Positions 1 through 5,127 of a stretch of DNA of 9,596 nucleotides are shown here, one piece after another. The DNA comes from an uncultured Capnocytophaga sp. Its GTDB lineage: Bacteria; Bacteroidota; Bacteroidia; Flavobacteriales; Flavobacteriaceae. Numbering within the stretch: position 1 is the stretch's first letter; each line of letters starts with the position of its first letter. The notes below the pieces were generated by a model, which did no database searches, was not told the origin of the DNA, and saw nothing but the letters and a program-made list of their open reading frames with translations. The stretch lies in the NCBI GenBank assembly GCA_905372595.1, contig CAJPPS010000034.1, forward strand, positions 1 to 9,596. The letters run 5' to 3'. Position numbers and translations under genes: made by a program.

Positions 1-101
1 ATTCTAATTTTAGTTAAACATAAGTTTTTAGAATTTATAAAATATTTAAAATCAATTATTTGCAAAATTCATCTCTAATAGAGAACTATTTTTTTGTTAA
101 T

Positions 102-140
102 AAAAATACATCTATTCAAGTCTTGAACAAATGTATTTTT
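102..140 (-). terminator. Compound hairpin terminator downstream of hemL
   Basis: Positions 102-111 (AAAAATACAT) and 131-140 (ATGTATTTTT) are a perfect 10-bp inverted repeat. A symmetric 3x3 internal loop separates it from an inner TTCAA/TTGAA stem (115-119 and 123-127) with a 3-nt loop. On the minus strand the structure begins about 20 nt after the hemL stop codon and its distal arm ends in five U residues, so it is a plausible intrinsic terminator for hemL. The arms are A-rich on one side and T-rich on the other, so it could also stop transcripts arriving from the left. Confidence 0.65.
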
Positions 141-160
141 GATTTATTCTTAATAATTTT

Positions 161-1456
161 CTAAATTTCTCCGCTTGCTAGCGCTTCTCTAAGAGCTTCA
201 AGCGTTGTATCTAAGTCGGCATAAGAAAGAGCATCATTCAGGAAATAACTTTCATACCCACTAGGAGGCAGGTAAATTCCACGAGAGAGCATAGCGTGAA
301 AATATTTCTTGAAACGTAGATGGTCTGCTCTTTGTGCTGAAGCAAAGTCTGTTACAGGTTCTTCTGTGAAGAATACAGAACACATAGAGCCAAAGCGATT
401 CACTTGATGAGGAATCCCTGCCTGGGTAAGGAGCTTTTGTATTCCTTCCTGTAGATAAGCCGTTTTCTTATCCAGACTTTCAAAAACTTCTGGCTGGTTC
501 TCTATTTGCTCAAGCATTGCAAGCCCTGCGCTCATAGCTAAAGGATTCCCACTGAGAGTCCCTGCCTGATAGACAGCCCCCACAGGAGCTAGATGATCCA
601 TTATTTCAGTACGTGCTGCAAAAGCTGCCACAGGGAGTCCTCCGCCTATAACTTTTCCAAAAGTAACAATATCTGCTTGTATATGAAGTGCTTCCTGGGC
701 ACCTCCCTTGGCTAAGCGGAATCCCGTCATTACTTCATCCATAATAAAGAGAGCTCCGTGTTCTGTACAAAGTGCTCGAAGAGCTTCTAAGAAACCTTCT
801 TTAGGCAATACACAGCCCATATTTCCAGCTATAGGCTCTATGATAAGAGCAGCTATCTGACCTGGGTAGGCTACAAAGAGTTCTTTTACCGAATCAATAT
901 CATTATAATTAGCTAAAAGAGTATCCTTTGCCGTTCCTTGTGTAACCCCAGGACTATTAGGTACTCCAAAAGTAGTGGCTCCACTTCCAGCTGCTATAAG
1001 AAAAGAATCGGAATGCCCGTGATAACAACCTGCAAACTTAATAATTTTATCTCTCTTAGTATAGCCTCTTGCCAATCGAATAGCACTCATACAGGCCTCA
1101 GTACCACTATTTACAAATCGTATTTTATCAACATTTGGCACCATAGAAAGTGCTTTCTGAGCAATTAATGTCTCTACCTCAGTAGGCATCCCAAAGGAGG
1201 TTCCTTTCTTAGCTCTCTGGGTTACCGCCTCAATCACTGGAGCATAAGCGTGCCCAAAGAGCAAAGGTCCCCATGAAGCTATATAATCAATCAGCTTATT
1301 ACCATCGGCATCATATAGATAAGCTCCCTGAGCTTTTTCTACAAAAATAGGTGTTCCGCCCACTGCATTGAATGCACGAACAGGAGAATTCACCCCTCCT
1401 GGGAGTACCTCTTGTGCCTGCTTGAATAGTTCACTACTTCTTTTGTATTGTAACAT
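161..1456 (-). CDS. hemL: Glutamate-1-semialdehyde 2,1-aminomutase (HemL)
   Basis: This 431-residue protein is a fold-type I PLP enzyme that converts glutamate-1-semialdehyde to 5-aminolevulinate, the last step of the C5 route to tetrapyrroles (haem), in the cytoplasm. Visible family signatures are VLPGGVNSPVRAF (residues 17-29), the SGTEA phosphate-binding turn (117-121), CYHGHSD (144-150), EPIAGNMG (207-214), DEVMTGFR (240-247), the Schiff-base lysine in TFGKVIGGGLP (K268) and GTLSGNP (299-305). Length and motif order match the normal enzyme and nothing appears missing. The ATG is supported by the usual start of the family (about 18 residues before PGGVNSP) and by a Bacteroidota-type promoter about 25 bp upstream. 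The gene is transcribed alone, divergent from the small cysteine-motif gene, and ends at a hairpin terminator. The dimerisation and active-site regions look intact, so an active enzyme is expected. Confidence 0.97.
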   Translation of the reverse strand: MLQYKRSSELFKQAQEVLPGGVNSPVRAFNAVGGTPIFVEKAQGAYLYDADGNKLIDYIASWGPLLFGHAYAPVIEAVTQRAKKGTSFGMPTEVETLIAQKALSMVPNVDKIRFVNSGTEACMSAIRLARGYTKRDKIIKFAGCYHGHSDSFLIAAGSGATTFGVPNSPGVTQGTAKDTLLANYNDIDSVKELFVAYPGQIAALIIEPIAGNMGCVLPKEGFLEALRALCTEHGALFIMDEVMTGFRLAKGGAQEALHIQADIVTFGKVIGGGLPVAAFAARTEIMDHLAPVGAVYQAGTLSGNPLAMSAGLAMLEQIENQPEVFESLDKKTAYLQEGIQKLLTQAGIPHQVNRFGSMCSVFFTEEPVTDFASAQRADHLRFKKYFHAMLSRGIYLPPSGYESYFLNDALSYADLDTTLEALREALASGEI

Positions 1457-1480
1457 TTCAATTCTCTTTATTCATTGGTG

Positions 1481-1510
1481 CAAATATACAATAATAATAT
1501 CATTTACCAA
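1481..1510 (-). promoter_or_regulatory. hemL promoter, Bacteroidota type
   Basis: Read on the minus strand, 1488-1481 is TATATTTG, a full match to the Bacteroidota -7 consensus TAnnTTTG. A TTG (-33 element) lies at 1510-1508 with a 19-nt spacer, the expected distance. Transcription would start near 1475, giving a leader of about 20 nt before the ATG at 1456. The core elements are flanked by the inverted repeat CATTGGT/ACCAATG (1473-1479 and 1506-1512). Confidence 0.75.
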
Positions 1511-1578
1511 TGTTATTTTTTTATTTTCCCAAATTAAAATTTTAACAATTTAAATTTAATAATTCTAAATTATTTTTT

Positions 1579-1586
1579 TACCTTTG
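1579..1586 (+). promoter_or_regulatory. -7 promoter box of the small Cys-protein gene
   Basis: TACCTTTG matches the Bacteroidota -7 consensus TAnnTTTG exactly and sits only 4 nt before the ATG at 1591. No convincing TTG -33 element is visible 19-21 bp upstream in the AT-rich stretch. Transcription from this box would begin at about the ATG itself, so the message may be leaderless or nearly so. It would drive the three-gene group ending at 4383. Confidence 0.55.
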
Positions 1587-1590
1587 CCAA

Positions 1591-1962
1591 ATGAAAAAGT
1601 CAATTTCCATCTCCCTTGCTTTATTGCTCCTGTGGATAAGTATCCAACAGGTAGGGGTGGTTATTTACTTTAAGATTAATCAATCTTATATAGAAACGCA
1701 GCTCTGTGAAAATAAAGACAAACCAGAGCTAGCGTGTCACGGAAAATGTTCCCTTAAGAAAGAACTAGAAAAGACCTCCTCTGAGAGTAAGCAAAAGTCA
1801 GTACTCCAAACTATAGAACTTCCTTTTCTCTGGACAGGGAATTATGAAACCTGCCCTATGTTCTTTCTTAACACTCCTTATCAAGAACCTTTTCACAAGG
1901 AAAATCTATCTGATGACTGTTTCTTCCAAGAGCATCTGAAACCTCCCATTTTTAGATTATAA
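1591..1962 (+). CDS. Small membrane-anchored or exported protein with CX9CX3C motif
   Basis: This 123-residue protein of unassigned function starts with MKK and a hydrophobic stretch (about 4-27), which acts either as a signal peptide or as a single N-terminal membrane anchor. The rest would then lie in the periplasm. Just after it comes a cysteine cluster, C39-X9-C49-X3-C53, in the context NKDKPELACHGKCSLKKELEK. Short proteins with this 'NKDKP..C.GKC.LKK' pattern are recalled from Bacteroidota, often near TonB or metal-related genes. Two further cysteines (C88, C110) and two histidines (H50, H102) could bind metal, though the sequence alone does not prove this. The C-terminal part (75-123) is rich in Phe and Pro. 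It is the first gene of a likely operon with an FGE-fold lipoprotein and an MbnP-family lipoprotein, which hints at a metal (copper) link. The start is fixed because there is no other early in-frame ATG and the signal sequence begins there. Confidence 0.85.
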   Translation: MKKSISISLALLLLWISIQQVGVVIYFKINQSYIETQLCENKDKPELACHGKCSLKKELEKTSSESKQKSVLQTIELPFLWTGNYETCPMFFLNTPYQEPFHKENLSDDCFFQEHLKPPIFRL

Positions 1963-1983
1963 TACTTCTCTGGGTAACACCCT

Positions 1984-2039
1984 CTTGAGGTTCAAGTTCT
2001 TTCTTGAGCCGTTTCATATGTGCTTTCATCAAAGCGCAT
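1984..2039 (+). other. Two adjacent RNA hairpins in intergenic gap
   Basis: The 107-bp gap between the small Cys-protein gene and the FGE-fold lipoprotein gene holds two back-to-back inverted repeats. Hairpin 1 pairs 1989-1996 (GGTTCAAG) with 2003-2010 (CTTGAGCC): 8 bp with one G-U pair and a 6-nt loop. Hairpin 2 pairs 2018-2026 (ATGTGCTTT) with 2031-2039 (AAAGCGCAT): 9 bp with one G-U pair and a CATC loop. The TCAAG of hairpin 1 could pair instead with CTTGA at 1984-1988. No U-tract follows, so these are not classical terminators. A role in processing, stability or attenuation is possible but unproven. Confidence 0.45.
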
Positions 2040-2069
2040 TGTAGAATTATACATCTAAATTTTATCTAA

Positions 2070-3398
2070 ATGAAACATATTCGTATTGCCATTTTTACAT
2101 TCTTGGCAACTATCCTCCTTTGTGCCTGTAAGAAAGAAAGTGAGAACCACGCCCCTCTTACTCTTAGCACTGAAACCTTAATAGATGGTGTGAATAAAAC
2201 CATTTCCTTTGAAATCCGTTCAGGAAGCGGGCAATACACTGTAAAAAGTGAGAATACATCCCTTGCTACCGCCTCTTTAGAAGGGAACAAAGTAACCTTG
2301 AACACCTTGGCTGTAGGACAAACGCACATTATAGTTACCGACACTCAGACACAACAAGAGAAGAAGGTAACCCTTACCATTACAGAGTTCCACATAGGGC
2401 AAGCTACTCTATATGTTGGAACCAATACAACTGTAACTACTGAAATTACAGGTAGTGGTGACTATAGCGTTACAAATAGCCAAGAGGCAGTAGCTACTGC
2501 TACTCTTAGTGGACAAATACTATCAGTGAAAGGAATCAGCGTAGGAGAGGCTACTCTTACTATCAAAGATCAAAAACTTAATGCTGAAGCCTATGTAAAT
2601 GTAATTGTACTGAACACCCAGCCCGTAGGACAAGAACTTCAGTTGGTTACTGTAGAAGGGGGTACTTTCCAAATGGGAACCCCTGCAGGCACTGATAAAT
2701 CCGATGGAGATGAAAATCCTGTGCATTCTGTGACCTTAAGCACTTTCAAAATAAGCAAATATGAAATTACCAATGCTCAATTTGCTGAATTTCTTAACAA
2801 AAATGGTCAAGGGAATAAAAAAGAAGGAGCCATCACTTGGTACAACCTTGAAGGAAAAGATGCTTATATCCGTAAGGTAGGAGATGCTTTTGCTGTGCTC
2901 CCTGGTAAGGAAGATTACCCTGTTAATAATGTTACTTGGTATGCTGCGGTTGCTTATGCCCAATGGAAGGGTGGACGCCTCCCTACCGAAGCAGAGTGGG
3001 AATATGCAGCTCGTGGTGGAAACCAGTCTCAGAACTACAAATTCATAGGTAGTAATGATGGGAATGAGGTCGGCTGGAATAGAAATAATATCAGCACAGC
3101 AGGACCTCAAAAAGTCGGCACCAAGAAGCCTAACGAATTAGGCATTTATGATATGGCAGGCAACCTCAATGAATATTGTAGCGATTGGTATGGAGCTTAT
3201 TCTGCTGAGGCACAAACGAACCCTCAAGGAGTAAGCGAAGCCAATGCGATTCCTCACAGAACCTTAGGAATAAGAAAAATCTGCCGTGGAGGTAGTTACC
3301 AAGGTAGTGTCAATTTCTTTTTTGCTTGGGATAGAAACCAAGTAACACGAGATTCACAAACAGCCTCTTCTTGTGGCTTCAGAATTGTTATCCCTTAA
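2070..3398 (+). CDS. Lipoprotein with two Ig-like repeats and an FGE/SUMF1-fold domain
   Basis: The 442-residue protein starts with a lipoprotein signal peptide (residues 1-19, lipobox LCAC, lipid-bearing C20). The next residues, KKESE, resemble the Capnocytophaga export signal that moves lipoproteins to the cell surface. Residues about 28-104 and 108-180 are two similar beta-rich units (GSGQYTV.....LATASLEGN and GSGDYSV.....VATATLSGQ), of the bacterial Ig-like type. From about 190 comes a formylglycine-generating-enzyme (sulfatase-modifying factor) domain: GGTFQMGTPAGTDKSDGDENP, GGRLPTEAEWEYAARGG (301-317), GIYDMAGNLNEYCSDWYG (358-375), RGGSY (406-410) and CGFRI (435-439). The two active-site cysteines that true FGE carries after RGGSW are absent (RGGSYQGSVN), so sulfatase activation is unlikely; a binding or structural role fits better, as for many FGE-fold lipoproteins including GldJ/GldK. 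It lies 25 nt upstream of the MbnP-family gene and is probably co-transcribed with it. Confidence 0.9.
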   Translation: MKHIRIAIFTFLATILLCACKKESENHAPLTLSTETLIDGVNKTISFEIRSGSGQYTVKSENTSLATASLEGNKVTLNTLAVGQTHIIVTDTQTQQEKKVTLTITEFHIGQATLYVGTNTTVTTEITGSGDYSVTNSQEAVATATLSGQILSVKGISVGEATLTIKDQKLNAEAYVNVIVLNTQPVGQELQLVTVEGGTFQMGTPAGTDKSDGDENPVHSVTLSTFKISKYEITNAQFAEFLNKNGQGNKKEGAITWYNLEGKDAYIRKVGDAFAVLPGKEDYPVNNVTWYAAVAYAQWKGGRLPTEAEWEYAARGGNQSQNYKFIGSNDGNEVGWNRNNISTAGPQKVGTKKPNELGIYDMAGNLNEYCSDWYGAYSAEAQTNPQGVSEANAIPHRTLGIRKICRGGSYQGSVNFFFAWDRNQVTRDSQTASSCGFRIVIP

Positions 3399-3423
3399 TT
3401 TTTACTATTAAAACTTTTTTTAA

Positions 3424-4383
3424 ATGAAACAGATAAAAATCGCCTTATGTGCAGCCTTGGCAACTGCAATGCTTTCTTCTTGTAAAAAAGAAGATTCTAG
3501 TCCTTCTACGGGAAAAGGAAATTCCAATCCTTCTACAGGAAATGTTACACTTCAGTTTGAGAATGTTGTAAGTAATTCGCCTCTGCGCTTAGGAACAGAA
3601 GCGAGTAATGCAACCCCTTACACCTCCAACGGACAAATTATTAAGTTCAAGCAACTTAAGTATGTCATTAGTAACATCGTTCTAGTAAAAGAAGATGGCT
3701 CCAAAGTTCCCTACCACACCGAAGACCTAGAGAAAGGAGCTACCGTAATTGATGCAAATGATGCCAAATCCTTGAGCTATGTCCTAAGTGAAATTCCTGT
3801 AGGAAAGTACAAAGGAATAGAATTCGGATTAGGAGTAAAAAAAGAACTCAATAACCTAAAATTACAAGAGCGCTTTCCTAATTTCTACAGACTTACAGGA
3901 GCTTTTAACCATCCTGATGGACTTATGCACTGGGAATGGGCGAATGGTTATCGCTTTACCAAGATAGAAGGCTGGTATGGTAGTGAAAATAAAGCTATTT
4001 CTATCCATACAGGAAGTGCTTTCAAAGGTACCAAGACGGACGCTAATACTTGGGAACTTAACAGTGATCGTGATGCTTTCCGCTATATTACCTTGGACTT
4101 CCCTACTGTTCTATCTGTAGGAGAGGCTCAAAGAAAAGTAGTCTTGACAGCTGATCTTGATAAGCTTATCAACGGTACCAATAAGATTACTCTAGAGGGA
4201 AATATCCCTACTGTTCATCACCTGACCAATATGTTTCCTTTTGTGAATAATATTGGAGGAAACCAGAATATCAATGGGGAAAAGATCGTTATTTATGAAC
4301 TCAATTCTACTAATCCAGCTACTAATCTCGATCAGGCTACATTTGATAAAAAAGGTATGTTCTCAGTGAAGAATATAGAATAA
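3424..4383 (+). CDS. MbnP-family lipoprotein (putative copper-binding)
   Basis: The 319-residue protein has a lipoprotein signal peptide (lipobox LSSC, C20) followed by KKED, a good match to the C-X-K-(D/E)2 surface-export signal reported in Capnocytophaga. A short Ser/Thr/Gly/Pro linker with an imperfect PSTGKGNSN/PSTGN repeat follows (28-40). The body matches the MbnP family: VTLQFENVVSNSPLRLG (41-57), then FKQLKYVISNIVLVKEDGS (75-93), IPVGKYKGIEFGLGV (124-138) and the characteristic DGLMHWEWANGYRFTKIEG (165-183). The family is named after a protein of methanobactin gene clusters, where it partners the dihaem enzyme MbnH and is linked to copper. Candidate ligands here are H98, H163, H169, H195, H265 and H266, and there are tryptophans at W170, W172, W184 and W210. 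No MbnH-like gene is visible in the window. It is the last gene before a strong terminator. Family assignment is confident; copper binding is inferred. Confidence 0.85.
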   Translation: MKQIKIALCAALATAMLSSCKKEDSSPSTGKGNSNPSTGNVTLQFENVVSNSPLRLGTEASNATPYTSNGQIIKFKQLKYVISNIVLVKEDGSKVPYHTEDLEKGATVIDANDAKSLSYVLSEIPVGKYKGIEFGLGVKKELNNLKLQERFPNFYRLTGAFNHPDGLMHWEWANGYRFTKIEGWYGSENKAISIHTGSAFKGTKTDANTWELNSDRDAFRYITLDFPTVLSVGEAQRKVVLTADLDKLINGTNKITLEGNIPTVHHLTNMFPFVNNIGGNQNINGEKIVIYELNSTNPATNLDQATFDKKGMFSVKNIE

Positions 4384-4412
4384 TATCTCTTGTATTCATT
4401 GTTTTATTTATT

Positions 4413-4446
4413 AGAGACTACTCTTGGGAAAGAGTAGTCTCTTTTT
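4413..4446 (+). terminator. Intrinsic terminator after the MbnP-family gene
   Basis: A perfect 13-bp stem (AGAGACTACTCTT at 4413-4425, AAGAGTAGTCTCT at 4430-4442) with a GGGA loop is followed immediately by T residues to 4446. It lies 30 nt after the stop codon at 4381-4383 and closes the small-Cys / FGE-fold / MbnP group. Confidence 0.92.
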
Positions 4447-4503
4447 CAATAAAGGTTAAAAATAATATCTTTATCGTCCTTTTAAAAAATTAACAATTCA
4501 TCA

Positions 4504-4534
4504 TTGAGAATTGATAATTAAATTTGTATTTTTG
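4504..4534 (+). promoter_or_regulatory. Nitroreductase gene promoter, Bacteroidota type
   Basis: TATTTTTG at 4527-4534 matches the -7 consensus TAnnTTTG, and TTG at 4504-4506 sits 20 nt upstream as a -33 element. The start site would be near 4539, giving a leader of about 17 nt to the ATG at 4556. The -33 element lies inside a CAATTC-N8-GAATTG dyad (4494-4513). This promoter decides the start: a longer in-frame TTG start at 4511 would fall inside the promoter. Confidence 0.7.
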
Positions 4535-4555
4535 CCTTTTAAAAAAGAATACTTT

Positions 4556-5068
4556 ATGAGCCATACAGCTAACTTACTCAAGCATATTATCAAGTCCAGA
4601 AAAAGTACTTTCCCAGCAGACTATACTCAAGAACCCATAGCGCAAGAAATCATTGATGATCTTCTAGATGTTGCTACCTATGCCCCCAATCATAAGAAAA
4701 CCCTTCCTTGGCGACTGAAAGCTTTCCGAGGAGAAGAAAAAGCAGCTTTAGGAACTGAACTTCAACGCTTATACAAAGAACACGTACCTGCTGAGAAATT
4801 TTCAGAAGATACCTATAATGAACTTGCTAAAAAGGTAAGCAGAACTGATACAATTATCTCTATCTGTGTAGAATTCAGTGGAAAAGTACCTCAATGGGAG
4901 GAAATCGCAGCAGTATCAATGGCAGTGCAGAATATGTACTTACTCTGTACCGCTTATGAGCTAGGCTGTTACTGGGGAACTCCTGCTTTTGCCCCTAAGT
5001 TAAAGGATTTTCTACATCTTGGTGAAAATCAAGAATGTTATGGAATTTTCTTTGTAGGCAATCTTTAA
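4556..5068 (+). CDS. Nitroreductase family protein (YdjA-like), short C-terminus
   Basis: This 170-residue protein belongs to the FMN-dependent nitroreductase family, which reduces nitro compounds, quinones or similar substrates with NAD(P)H in the cytoplasm; the real substrate is unknown. It aligns from memory with E. coli YdjA: SRKSTFPADY (14-23, the Arg-rich FMN phosphate site), the helix and loop APNHKKTLPWRLKAF (43-57), KVPQWEEIAAVSMAVQNMYL (110-129) and ELGCYWGTPAF (135-145). The protein ends at GIFFVGNL, where YdjA (GFLYLGTP) goes on for roughly 25 more residues ending in a conserved tail. The neighbouring frames after the stop give no continuation, so the tail is lost rather than displaced by a simple frameshift. 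Whether the protein still dimerises and binds FMN is uncertain. The ATG at 4556 is preferred because the promoter overlaps the possible upstream TTG start. Confidence 0.88.
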   Translation: MSHTANLLKHIIKSRKSTFPADYTQEPIAQEIIDDLLDVATYAPNHKKTLPWRLKAFRGEEKAALGTELQRLYKEHVPAEKFSEDTYNELAKKVSRTDTIISICVEFSGKVPQWEEIAAVSMAVQNMYLLCTAYELGCYWGTPAFAPKLKDFLHLGENQECYGIFFVGNL

Positions 5069-5127
5069 TTATCCTTAACTATAACATCTGTAGCTAGTTA
5101 GCTATTTATAACCTATTATTGTTTATC

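Noticed and set aside
1..101. Possible gene, RNA or promoter in the left-edge AT-rich stretch
   Set aside because: No open frame of useful size, promoter match or stable hairpin was found there before the hemL terminator.
128..135. Minus-strand TACATTTG resembling a -7 promoter box
   Set aside because: It falls within the hemL terminator hairpin and has no TTG at the -33 distance.
938..1168. Plus-strand open frame inside hemL, and a similar one at 1368-1553
   Set aside because: They lie antisense to a well-conserved gene, their translations show no domain or signal features, and no promoter box precedes them.
2066..3110. Minus-strand open frames (2066-2344, 2523-2726, 2736-3110) inside the FGE-fold lipoprotein gene
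   Set aside because: They are antisense shadows of a gene with clear family motifs and have no start signals of their own.
4511..4555. Upstream TTG start that would add 15 residues to the nitroreductase
   Set aside because: The added codons overlap the -7 promoter box at 4527-4534, and the protein from the ATG at 4556 already aligns with the family N-terminus.
5091..5104. TAGCTAGTTAGCTA repeat between the nitroreductase and recN as a terminator
   Set aside because: Only about 5 bp can pair and just three Ts follow, too weak to call; it is probably readthrough sequence or chance.
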